This document shows, piece by piece, positions 15,434 to 23,531 of a DNA stretch of 64,000 nucleotides. The notes beneath the pieces were generated by a model. It was not told where the DNA came from. It ran no database searches and saw only the letters and a program-made list of their open reading frames with translations. A program made the position numbers and the translations under genes. Position 1 is the first letter of the stretch. Each line of letters starts with the position of its first letter. The DNA is from Pelomonas sp963422775 (lineage in GTDB: Bacteria; Pseudomonadota; Gammaproteobacteria; Burkholderiales; Burkholderiaceae_C): assembly GCA_963422775.4 (NCBI GenBank), contig CAUJSJ030000062.1, forward strand, positions 62,001 through 126,000. Reading direction: 5' to 3'.

Positions 15434-16252
15434 TCAAGCCGCTTGTGGGCCTAGACATAGCGCAAACAATTGACGCTGGCTGGCAATGCCCAGGCGTTTA
15501 TACGCGCGCTTCTGGTAGGTGACGACGCTCGATGGCTGCACGCCCATGGTCTCCGCTATTTCCACGGCCGTCAGCCCTTCCAGCACGCCGCGCAGCACGT
15601 CAAGTTCGCGCTTGCTCAGGGCGGGACAATGCTGGCGCAACCGGGCCAGCATCATGGGCGCGACGCCCTGCGTATTCTGGCCATTGACGCTGTAGTGGTG
15701 TTTGGCGGCATACGCGAACAGGGGCGACAGGGTTTCGATGGCGGCGATTTCACGGGGCTGGAACTGGCCCTGGCTGCTGTCGCGGTAAAAATTGACGGAC
15801 AGCCAGATATCGCCGGCCGGCTGCACCAGCAAGGACAGCCGGTCCGACACATTCGGTCTTTGATAGCAGACGGCGCGGTAGCCCGGGTGGCGGATCTCGT
15901 CGCTCGCCTGCTGGTGCAGCACGATGGCGGGGTCCAGCTTCGGCCGGGCGGCGGGCGCGATGACGCTCTGGTTGCCGTCGAGCGCATAGTAATGGCGCGC
16001 GTAGCTGTCGGCGATATCCTGCAAGAAACGCCCGCCGCGCCGGTCCGCCACGGCCACCGTGCGGGGCCGGTTGCCGAATTCATAAGCAAAGATCGTGCAC
16101 TGGGCGATGGAGGCGGCCGCGCCGGCCGTTTTCAGGATGGCGCCCGCCATGGCGTTGACGTCCGCATGGCCGATGGCGGCCAGCAGATCAAGGGCGCGCC
16201 CCATATCCAGTTGGCCTTCCGCCTGCCGCCGCTCCACCTGCCAATAGCGCAT
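15434..16252 (-). CDS. LuxR-type transcriptional regulator
   Basis: A 272-residue protein. The N-terminal about 195 residues form a sensor region without the conserved autoinducer-binding signature. The C-terminal about 65 residues are a LuxR/GerE HTH: CPALSKRELDVLRGVLEGLT, AVEIAETMGV, and a recognition helix in SSVVTYQKRAYKRLGI. No receiver domain is present, so it is probably a ligand-responsive or constitutive activator. It lies upstream of DUF1842 and the hmgA operon on the same strand and might control either; this is unproven. Its start is 18 bases from the msrA stop. Confidence 0.8.
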   Translation of the reverse strand: MRYWQVERRQAEGQLDMGRALDLLAAIGHADVNAMAGAILKTAGAAASIAQCTIFAYEFGNRPRTVAVADRRGGRFLQDIADSYARHYYALDGNQSVIAPAARPKLDPAIVLHQQASDEIRHPGYRAVCYQRPNVSDRLSLLVQPAGDIWLSVNFYRDSSQGQFQPREIAAIETLSPLFAYAAKHHYSVNGQNTQGVAPMMLARLRQHCPALSKRELDVLRGVLEGLTAVEIAETMGVQPSSVVTYQKRAYKRLGIASQRQLFALCLGPQAA

Positions 16253-16270
16253 GGCCGTCTCCCGTGACGC

Positions 16271-16780
16271 TTATTGTTGACGTTGCGGCAAGACCCAGTC
16301 CGGCCGGATGTAATGGCAAGTGTAGCCGTGCGGCAAGCGCTGCAGATAATCCTGGTGCTCCGCTTCCGCTTCCCAGAACGGGCCGGCCGGCGCCACTTGC
16401 GTCACCACCTTGCCTGGCCACAGGCCGCTGGCGTCGACGTCGCGGATGGTGTCTTCGGCCACCAGGCGTTGTTCTTCGCTGGTATAAAAGATGGCCGAGC
16501 GGTAGCTGGTGCCGCGGTCATTGCCCTGGCGGTCTTGCGTGCTGGGGTCGTGGATCTGGAAGAAAAACTCCAGGATCTTGCGGTAGCTGATGGTGTTCGG
16601 GTCGAAGATGATCTCGATCGCTTCCGCATGCGTGCCATGGTTGCGGTAGGTGGCGTTGGCCACGTCGCCGCCGCTGTAGCCCACACGCGTGGCGAGCACG
16701 CCCGGATAGCGGCGCAGCAAGTCTTGCACGCCCCAAAAGCAGCCGCCCGCCAGGATCGCGGTCTCGTTGTCTTGTGCCAT
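16271..16780 (-). CDS. msrA: Peptide-methionine (S)-S-oxide reductase MsrA
   Basis: A 169-residue protein with the catalytic GGCFWG motif near residue 11 (Cys nucleophile) and the family blocks VGYSGG, YRNHGTHAEAIEIIFDP, FFQIHDPSTQDRQGND, GTSYRSAIFY. It reduces the S-epimer of methionine sulfoxide in proteins, using thioredoxin. The chosen ATG at 16780 is preceded by gagg; an upstream in-frame ATG at 16798 would add six residues. No MsrB is nearby. Confidence 0.95.
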   Translation of the reverse strand: MAQDNETAILAGGCFWGVQDLLRRYPGVLATRVGYSGGDVANATYRNHGTHAEAIEIIFDPNTISYRKILEFFFQIHDPSTQDRQGNDRGTSYRSAIFYTSEEQRLVAEDTIRDVDASGLWPGKVVTQVAPAGPFWEAEAEHQDYLQRLPHGYTCHYIRPDWVLPQRQQ

Positions 16781-16813
16781 GGTGTCGTTCCTCTTCATTC
16801 AGAAGCAGCTATC

Positions 16814-18186
16814 TTACCGCGTCGCGCCATTTCCTTCAGGCCGCGTCAAAAGGCGCTTCAGCTGCGCCGCCTGGTAGGCGCCGATGGCGTCGTTGAACAG
16901 GCAGCGGATCAGGGGGTCGTCGACGATGTCGGCCTCTTCCAGTCCGGCCCGCGTGGCCGCATCGAAAGGGCCATCGTTGATGCGCATGTACATCGAGGTC
17001 AGCGATTCACCCAGCACCAGCGCCGCATGGCATTTCACCAGCGGCACTTCCGTCGTCCAGCTGGGCGCCTCGCCCGTGTCCGGCACCAGGTCGATCAAGT
17101 CGCCGTGCGTGCGGTAGTGCAGGACGGTGGCTGCGCCGTCATGGCCGTACAGGGCCAGGCGCCACAAACGCGGGGCTTTGGAAGTAACTGTCCTCGGGCA
17201 GCTCCATGTCGCGGTAGCGTTCGAGCAAGCCGTGGCTGGCAAAAATCGCAGCACCAGCGCCGCATCGGCGTCGCATTCAGGGGCGCGAAACGGCGCGCGA
17301 TGTCGGCCGTGGCGGGTGGCGGCGCGTCGGGGCGGTAGTCGAAATCGACGTCCTGCGGCCCGACGGGGATGACCCAGGCCAGCGGCGCGGCCGGCGCCAG
17401 GCCGTGCGCGTCGAGCAGCACGGACGTCGACGGATCGAGGCGGAAGATGTGCGCGTCCGGCAGCGCGGCGCCGATCTCCTGCGCAAACTGGCGGTAGGTA
17501 ATCGGGAACATCGCGTGGTTGTACCAGGACCAGTCTTCCTGCACGAACTGGCAAGAGCTGGGCACGAGGTAACGGGGCGCCAGCGCGCGCAGTTGCGGCA
17601 CCCAGTCGTCGGGAAGCTCGACTGGCCCCCGCGCTGCCAGCGACGGCGCGATGACGGCGAGCTCGCGCATGGTCTGGAACGGCCACAAGACCATGTCCCA
17701 GGGCGCAAACGCGGCCAGCTGCGCCAGGGTTTCGGGTCCGATCCAGGAATCGACCACGTTGAGCACATTCAGGCCGGCGGCGCGCACCTGGAACAGCGAG
17801 TCGACATCGTCGTCCAGCGCGCGGCGCGGGATCACCTCGATGGGGCCCACACGCACGGGCACGTCGACGTGCAGGCGCTCGACGGTGGCAAAACCCAGCG
17901 CGCGCAGCATGACGAACAGCTCGTCGAAGACGCAGTACAGATAGATGGGCGTGGCGCGGTCGAGCACATCGAGACTGTCGAGCGAGCAGTGGTCATCGTG
18001 GAAGTGCGAAATGAAGACGGCATCCCAGCGCAGCCGGCGCACGCCATCGAGGTCGAAGCGCACGGACGGAAACGCGTGGCAGTTACGGCTGAACGGATTT
18101 TCGACGATGGGATCGAAGGCGATGGCCGTGCCTTCGCATTCGAAGACATAGCCGGCGTGCAGGATGCGGGAGATTTTCAGGGGCAT
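16814..18186 (-). pseudogene. MBL-fold metallo-hydrolase gene with clustered frameshifts
   Basis: The first about 310 residues read in one frame: MPLKISRILHAGYVFECEG, the zinc motif FISHFHDDHCSLDSLD, and a long C-terminal extension. At about 17,270 the frame changes to one reading DADAALVLRF, then within 20 bases (a T-run near 17,250) to one reading ASHGLLERYRDMELPEDSYF, then near 17,145 to the frame reading WRLALYGHDGAA to the stop at 16814. All three segments look like real, contiguous protein, so at least three small deletions have hit about 120 bases. If repaired the product is about 455 residues, a cytoplasmic beta-lactamase-fold hydrolase of unknown substrate. Either the gene is broken or the sequence is poor here. 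Confidence 0.8.
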
Positions 18187-18220
18187 GGGTAAGCTGTATA
18201 AACCCAACGGCGTGAATACC

Positions 18221-18261
18221 GGGGTCGGACGGGGACGCCGAGTCCCTGAGGGTCCGACCCC
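18221..18261. repeat. REP-like nested inverted repeat
   Basis: Outer arms ggggtcggac (18221-18230) and gtccgacccc (18252-18261) enclose a second pair gggac (18232-18236)/gtccc (18242-18246). I recall ggggtcgga...tccgacccc palindromes as common extragenic repeats in Oxalobacteraceae genomes. It lies between hemB and the MBL gene, where it could also act as the hemB terminator (minus strand). Confidence 0.5.
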
Positions 18262-18314
18262 AGACTTTGCTTTTGGGGTGAAAAAGAACGCTAACGGTGC
18301 GCCAGAGACAAGGC

Positions 18315-19289
18315 TTAATACGGATTACTCAGCACATCCATCGCGAAGTAAGTAAAGATCATGTCCGCGCCCGCGCGCTTGATGGCGCCCAGGGTTTCCT
18401 GCACCACGCGGCGCTCGTCGATGGCGCCGGCCTGTGCGGCGAACTTGATCATCGCGTACTCGCCGCTGACCTGGTAGGCGCCGATCGGCAGGCGCGTCAC
18501 TTCGCGCAGGTCGCGGATGATGTCCAGGTAGGCACCGGCCGGTTTCACCATCAGCGCGTCGGCGCCTTCGGCTTCATCGATCAGCGACTCGCGGATCGCT
18601 TCGCGGCGGTTCATCGGGTCCATCTGGTACGTTTTGCGGTCGCCCTTCAGGGTGCTGCCGGCCGCATCGCGGAACGGGCCGTACAGGCCGGAGGCGAACT
18701 TGGTGGAATACGCCATCACGGGCGTGTCGTGGAAGCCGGCCGCGTCGAGCGCCGCGCGGATCGCCGCCACCTGGCCATCCATGGCGGCCGATGGGGCGAT
18801 GATGTCGGCGCCCGCCTGCGCCGCGATGACGGCCTGCTTGCCCAGGTTCAGCACCGTGCTGTCATTGTCGACCGTGTCGCCATGCAGGATGCCGCAATGG
18901 CCGTGGTCCGTGTACTCGCAGAAGCAGGTGTCGGACATGACCACCATTTCAGGCACGGCGTCCTTGATGATGCGCGACATGCGCGCCACCAGGCCGTCCG
19001 GGTTCAGGGTGTCCGTGCCGTGGCTGTCCTTGTGGTGCGAAATGCCGAAGGTCATGACGGAGCGCAGGCCGGCGCGCGCGTAGCGCTCCACTTCCTGCGC
19101 CAGCTTCGCTTCGGGAATGCGGCGCACGCCGGGCATGGACGTGATGTCGATGAAATCGCTGGAACCTTCGTCGACGAAGATCGGCAGGACCAGGTCGCGC
19201 GGATTGATCTCGGTCTCGCGGAACAGCTCGCGCAGTTGCGGGGTCGCGCGCAGGCGGCGCATGCGCGAAGTGGGGAATTGTGCTGGCAT
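18315..19289 (-). CDS. hemB: Delta-aminolevulinic acid dehydratase (porphobilinogen synthase)
   Basis: A 324-residue protein of typical length. The metal site MSDTCFCEYTDHGHCG, the Schiff-base lysines in YSTKFASGLYGPFRDAA and MVKPAGAYLDIIRDL, and GAYQVSGEYAMIKFAA are all intact. It condenses two 5-aminolevulinate molecules into porphobilinogen in heme synthesis, in the cytoplasm. The ATG at 19289 (MPAQFPTSRMRRLR) is chosen because homologues begin here; the open frame continues upstream without family similarity. Confidence 0.97.
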   Translation of the reverse strand: MPAQFPTSRMRRLRATPQLRELFRETEINPRDLVLPIFVDEGSSDFIDITSMPGVRRIPEAKLAQEVERYARAGLRSVMTFGISHHKDSHGTDTLNPDGLVARMSRIIKDAVPEMVVMSDTCFCEYTDHGHCGILHGDTVDNDSTVLNLGKQAVIAAQAGADIIAPSAAMDGQVAAIRAALDAAGFHDTPVMAYSTKFASGLYGPFRDAAGSTLKGDRKTYQMDPMNRREAIRESLIDEAEGADALMVKPAGAYLDIIRDLREVTRLPIGAYQVSGEYAMIKFAAQAGAIDERRVVQETLGAIKRAGADMIFTYFAMDVLSNPY

Positions 19290-19401
19290 GAGGTGACTGG
19301 CTTCAGGTTGAGAACGCCGATAAGTATACGCCCATCGCGCCGCTTGCGCCGGGCCGCGCGGCAAAAAAGCCGCGCAGGTCAAGAAACACTGCCCTGCGTC
19401 T

Positions 19402-20304
19402 TCATTGCGGGTGCAACAGGGCGGCCACTTGCCAGCGCATGTCCGCCGCCAGCTGCAGCAGCATGGCGCCGCGGCGGCGCGCCTCGGCACGCTTTTTCGA
19501 CGGCACCAGGTCGATGTCCGGCATCCGACAAGGGCCGCATGGCAGGCGGTAATTGCCGTCGCTGGTGGGCAGCGCGTGCAGTTCCTGCCACGCCAGATCG
19601 TAGTCGCACGAAATGTGGCGGCGCCGGCGCCAGTTCAGCGCGATGCGGTTGGCGTTGCTGACCAGGTGCAGATGGCCGCAGCCGAAAAAGTCGCCCAGGT
19701 CGCGCAAGGCGGCCACCATCAGATTTTTCGGCCTGCAGCCGTGCAGCGCCCGCGTGGCCTCTTTCACCGCGAAGGCACCGGCAGGCGAGCGCAAGCCCTG
19801 CAAGGCGCCCAGCTGGATGACGGCGCCGCCAGACTGGGGCCGGAACAGGAAGCTGGCCAGGTACAGCGAGACGCCGTCGCGCGTCAGACGCAGGCATAGC
19901 TCCCCTTCGCGGTGGCTGTCATGGATGGCCGTCAACTGCAAGCGGTAGGTGGCGCCATCCTTGCCCTCGATGCTGGCCAGCACCAGCGCGCGGCGCGCCG
20001 CGTATTCCACCAGCCCCCGCGCGCCGGCCTGCCACAGGAAGCGGTAATGCCCGCGCAGCAGTTCCACCCTCGCCGCGCAAGCAAACTGGCGGCTGGCGTA
20101 GGGACGGTAGATTTTGTACAGCAAGCTGGGATGGGCTTGCGCCAGCGCCGCCAGGCCCGGCGTGCCGGCGATGAAGGCTTGCCAGCGCGCGCGCTGCAGG
20201 GGAAAGACGATGGCGCCCAGCGCAGCCTTGATCCGGTGGCCATGCTGGCGCAGTGGCGCCTGTTGCGGCGCGGCGTTGTCGCCGGTGGCGATAAAAGTAT
20301 GCAT
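19402..20304 (-). CDS. VirK/DUF535 family protein
   Basis: A 300-residue protein with the VirK/YbjX (DUF535) pattern: HPSLLYKIYRPYA, HYRFL, LASIEGKDGATYRLQL, EGELCLRLTRDGVSLYLASFLF, LGALQGL, and a C-terminal DYDLAWQELHALPTSDGNYRLP block. No signal peptide. Family members are linked to virulence or envelope stress, but the biochemistry is unknown. The start MHTFIATGD at 20304 is preferred over an upstream in-frame ATG because homology begins near it. Confidence 0.8.
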   Translation of the reverse strand: MHTFIATGDNAAPQQAPLRQHGHRIKAALGAIVFPLQRARWQAFIAGTPGLAALAQAHPSLLYKIYRPYASRQFACAARVELLRGHYRFLWQAGARGLVEYAARRALVLASIEGKDGATYRLQLTAIHDSHREGELCLRLTRDGVSLYLASFLFRPQSGGAVIQLGALQGLRSPAGAFAVKEATRALHGCRPKNLMVAALRDLGDFFGCGHLHLVSNANRIALNWRRRRHISCDYDLAWQELHALPTSDGNYRLPCGPCRMPDIDLVPSKKRAEARRRGAMLLQLAADMRWQVAALLHPQ

Positions 20305-20368
20305 AAAAACGGCTCTACGACGTGTCGGGAAAGGCAAGCCGCGGCAAGCCGCGGACAGCCCGAAACAG

Positions 20369-20390
20369 GCGGCTGCGCGCACGCAGCCGC
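20369..20390 (-). terminator. Hairpin downstream of the two-component operon
   Basis: Perfect 9-base arms gcggctgcg (20369-20377) and cgcagccgc (20382-20390) with a 4-base loop. On the minus strand it follows the histidine kinase stop (20465) by 75 bases and is followed by a short ctgttt, so it probably terminates that operon. Confidence 0.45.
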
Positions 20391-20464
20391 TCTACGCCGG
20401 GTAGAACGGATGATAGGGGGAGGTGAAAACGAAGGGGGTTACAAGTTGGTAATGTGCGGCCCGC

Positions 20465-21820
20465 CTAGCGCAGCAGCCGCAAACGCAGGCGCAAGCCCGG
20501 CGCCGCATCCTCGATGTCCAGGCTGCCCCCATGCAGGGCCGCGATGGCCGCCACGATGGACAGGCCCAGGCCATTGCCGGGCAAATGGCGGCTCTTGTCG
20601 AGCCGGTAAAAACGCTGCGTCAGCTTCGGCAATTCTTCCCGGGGCACGCCGGGGCCGTTGTCGCGCACGGCCAGCCAGCTGCCCTGCTCATCGCTGCCGG
20701 CCGACACTTCCACCGTGGCGCCCGGCCCAGCATACTTGATGGCGTTGTCGACCAGGCTGGCCAGGGCGCTGCCCAGCAGGTTGCGGTCGCCCCGCGCCGG
20801 CACGCTGTCGCCATACATCTGCACCAGCAGCACGCCCTGTTCGTCAGCCGTGGCTTCATACATTTCCACGATGTCGGCACCGATCAGCTGCAGGTCGATG
20901 TCGTCGAAATTCTCGGGACGCATGCCCGATTCGGCCGCCGCGATCTGCAGCAGCTTGTCGAACACGCGCGTCAGGTCGTCGATGTCGTCGATGGCCGCCT
21001 GCGCCGCACTCTCGTAGCCGGCCACGCTTTGCTGCTGGCGCAAAGCGCCATCGAGCTTGTTGCGGATGCGACCCAGCGGCGTGCGCAAGTCGTGCGCAAT
21101 GGCGTTCGAGACGTGGCGCACGCCTTCCATCAGGTGTTCGATGCGGTCGAGCATGCGGTTGATATCGCGGCTCAGCAAGCCGAATTCATCCTCGCTGGCG
21201 ACGGGAATGCGCCGGCTCAGGTCGCCTGCCTCGATTTCCCCCGCCGTGCGGCGGATTTGCCCGATGCGCGCCTCGAGCTGGCGCCGGAACAGCCACGCGC
21301 CCGCCACCACCAGCAAGATGGCCACCCCGCCGCCATAGGCCAGCGAGCGCAGCACCAGGGTACGGATGGACTTGCCCTCTTCCATGTCGCGTCCGACGAA
21401 CAGGCGCGCGCCGCCCGCCAGGTCGCGGATCAGCATGCGCGCGGGCACCCTGCGCCCTTCGCGCGTGACGTCACGGTGCAGCAGGCGGTCCACGGGACTG
21501 GCCGTGTCGGGCCAGGATGACAGATTGCCCGCCACGCGGTGGCCATCGGCGTCCACCAGTAAAAAAATCTCCGTGTCGCTGTCGGTGCGGTCGGTGAGCA
21601 GATGGGCGATTTCCGCCGTCGTGCGGCTGCTGCCCGCCTGCTGGTACAGCGCGGCGAGGCGCTCCGAGAGCAGGGTCAGCTTGCGGTCCACGCTGCGATC
21701 GAGCACGCCGATGGTGCCGAAATAGAAGACGGCGCAGACGATGCTGATCGAGACGACCACCAGCACGCCATAGCCGAGCGCCAGGCGGGCCGCAATGGAA
21801 CGGTGCCAGTTACGCACCAT
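20465..21820 (-). CDS. Sensor histidine kinase of a two-component system
   Basis: A 451-residue membrane kinase. TM1 about 13-35, periplasmic sensor domain to about 160, TM2 about 165-187, then HAMP. The HisKA box is VSNAIAHDLRTPLGRIRNKL with the phosphorylated His, and the HATPase boxes are LVDNAIKYAG, VRDNGPGVPREELP and PGNGLGLSIV. The start overlaps the end of the response regulator by 11 bases. The architecture resembles metal-sensing CusS-type kinases, but the ligand is not deducible. Confidence 0.9.
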   Translation of the reverse strand: MVRNWHRSIAARLALGYGVLVVVSISIVCAVFYFGTIGVLDRSVDRKLTLLSERLAALYQQAGSSRTTAEIAHLLTDRTDSDTEIFLLVDADGHRVAGNLSSWPDTASPVDRLLHRDVTREGRRVPARMLIRDLAGGARLFVGRDMEEGKSIRTLVLRSLAYGGGVAILLVVAGAWLFRRQLEARIGQIRRTAGEIEAGDLSRRIPVASEDEFGLLSRDINRMLDRIEHLMEGVRHVSNAIAHDLRTPLGRIRNKLDGALRQQQSVAGYESAAQAAIDDIDDLTRVFDKLLQIAAAESGMRPENFDDIDLQLIGADIVEMYEATADEQGVLLVQMYGDSVPARGDRNLLGSALASLVDNAIKYAGPGATVEVSAGSDEQGSWLAVRDNGPGVPREELPKLTQRFYRLDKSRHLPGNGLGLSIVAAIAALHGGSLDIEDAAPGLRLRLRLLR

Positions 21821-22496
21821 CGAGCACGCCCAGGGTGTAGCCGACGCCGCGCACCGTGTGGATCAGCGGCGGCGAAAACTCCTTGTCCACCTTGGTGCGC
21901 AAGCGGCTCACCTGCACATCGATGACGTTCGTCTGCGGATCGAAATGGTAGTCCCACACGGCTTCGAGCAGCATGGCGCGCGTGACGGACTGGCCCTGGT
22001 GGCGCATCAGGTATTCCAGCAGGCGAAATTCACGCGGCTGCAGGGCGATTTGCCGGTTGGCGCGCGTCACGCGCATGGTGCGCATGTCGAGCACCAGGTC
22101 GGCCACCTGCAGCTGCGTCGATTCGGGCACGGGCGCGGCGCGCCGCAGCAGCGCCTCGATGCGGGCCAGCAGTTCGGCGATGGCGAACGGTTTCGACAGG
22201 TAATCGTCGCCGCCGCTGCGCAAGCCGCGCACGCGCTCGTCGACGCTGGACAGGGCCGACAGCACCAGCACGGGCGTGTTGCGGCCCATGCCGCGCAGGC
22301 GCGCGACGATGGCCAGGCCGTCGATCTCGCCGGGCAGCAGGCGGTCGAGCACCAGCGCATCCCAGTCTTCGCCGCAGGCCAGGCGCATGCCATCGATGCC
22401 ATTGTCGCAGGCGGTGACGTCGTGGCCCGCCTCGCGCAGGCCGGCACAGATATAACGGGAAGTTTCAGCTTCGTCTTCGATGACCAGGCAGCGCAC
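21810..22496 (-). CDS. OmpR/PhoB-type response regulator
   Basis: A 228-residue protein starting with GTG at 22496 (MRCLVIEDEAETSRYICAGL), with aagga eight bases ahead. The receiver has the acidic pair IEDE, phosphoacceptor Asp in ALVLDRLLPGEIDG, and the Lys in YLSKPF. The winged-helix output domain (about 128-225) contains LQPREFRLLEYLMRHQGQSVTR and DVQVSRLRTKVD. It pairs with the histidine kinase encoded immediately downstream. The divergent DUF481 gene is a possible target. Confidence 0.9.
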   Translation of the reverse strand: MRCLVIEDEAETSRYICAGLREAGHDVTACDNGIDGMRLACGEDWDALVLDRLLPGEIDGLAIVARLRGMGRNTPVLVLSALSSVDERVRGLRSGGDDYLSKPFAIAELLARIEALLRRAAPVPESTQLQVADLVLDMRTMRVTRANRQIALQPREFRLLEYLMRHQGQSVTRAMLLEAVWDYHFDPQTNVIDVQVSRLRTKVDKEFSPPLIHTVRGVGYTLGVLDGA

Positions 22497-22753
22497 GGGA
22501 GATTCCTTGTAAAGATCAGGCAGCAAACAGGCGCAGCATACGCCAGGCGCGCGCCACTTGCCAGCCCTGTCGCGTGCGGCAAACGATGGCGGGGTCGGGT
22601 ACAATACAGCCTCGACAATGTTTGGCCGCGCCCGCGCGCGCGTACGTACGCATGTTTTTATCGGCGCCGCCCCGATTGCTGCGGCCTGCATCGACACCAC
22701 CGCCACTAACGAACAGCAGGCACGCCCGGCGCGCGCCATAGACAAATACAGCC
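22497..22753. other. Divergent intergenic region between the response regulator and DUF481 gene
   Basis: 257 bases. It contains an alternating gc run with cgtacgtacg near 22,641-22,650, but no clear small ORF. Promoters for both directions must lie here; I cannot assign -35/-10 boxes with confidence. Confidence 0.3.
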
Positions 22754-23530
22754 ATGAAATCGACCCACTCTCTCGCACTGGCGCTGGCCATGGCCATCAC
22801 CTGCGGCAGCGCCGCCGCCGCAGACGTAAAACAAACCATGCTGTTCGATGAAATTCCCATCGGCAGCTGGAGCACTTCCGCCGAACTGGGCGCCATCACC
22901 ACCTCGGGCAATACGGTCGGCACCTCGGTGACGGGCAAGATCGACGCCCGCCAGGAACTCGATGACTGGAGCAACCAGTACATCTTCAGCGGCTACTTCA
23001 AGGAAGATGAAATCACCGATGACGACGGACAGAAAGTACGCGAACGCTCGGCCGAACGCTTTTCTGCTTCCGCCAAGGCCGCCTACAAACTGATGGCCGA
23101 CCATGAAAAACTGTTCGTGCTGGCCTCGCACGTGAACGACAAGTTCGGCGCCTATACCAAGTACTCGACCCTGGCCGTCGGTCATGGCTCGCGCTGGTAC
23201 CAGTCGAGCGACAAGAGCGTCGACGTGGAATTCGGTCCTGGCTATTTCAGCGGCACCAACGACACGGGCGAATCGGAGCACGGCCTGACGGTGCGCGGCG
23301 CGGCTGCCATGAAGTGGAAGATCAGCCAGTCGGCGATGTTTTCACAGACGCTCAGCGTCGAACGCGGTACGTCGAACACCCACTCGATCGCCGAAACGTC
23401 CCTCAGCACGAAAATCAACGGCACCATGCAGATGAAAGCCGCCTTCAGTGCCCGCAACGACACGCGCGTACCGGACGACAAGAAGAACACGGATACGCAG
23501 ACGTCGCTGACCCTGGTCTATTCGTTCTGA
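22754..23530 (+). CDS. DUF481 outer-membrane protein (YdiY-like)
   Basis: A 258-residue protein. Signal peptide 1-22 (cleavage after ...GSAAA). The mature protein is a beta-strand-rich barrel with SWSTSAELGAITTSGNT, ending in VYSF with a terminal Phe, typical of DUF481 outer-membrane proteins. E. coli YdiY is described as acid- or salt-induced; the function is otherwise unknown. It is followed after one base by the lipoprotein hydrolase gene, so the two likely form an operon. Confidence 0.85.
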   Translation: MKSTHSLALALAMAITCGSAAAADVKQTMLFDEIPIGSWSTSAELGAITTSGNTVGTSVTGKIDARQELDDWSNQYIFSGYFKEDEITDDDGQKVRERSAERFSASAKAAYKLMADHEKLFVLASHVNDKFGAYTKYSTLAVGHGSRWYQSSDKSVDVEFGPGYFSGTNDTGESEHGLTVRGAAAMKWKISQSAMFSQTLSVERGTSNTHSIAETSLSTKINGTMQMKAAFSARNDTRVPDDKKNTDTQTSLTLVYSF

Positions 23531-23531
23531 G

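Noticed and set aside
22636..22650. Alternating gcgcgcgcgtacgtacg run as a regulatory microsatellite
   Set aside because: Short and imperfect; expected by chance in a GC-rich intergenic region.
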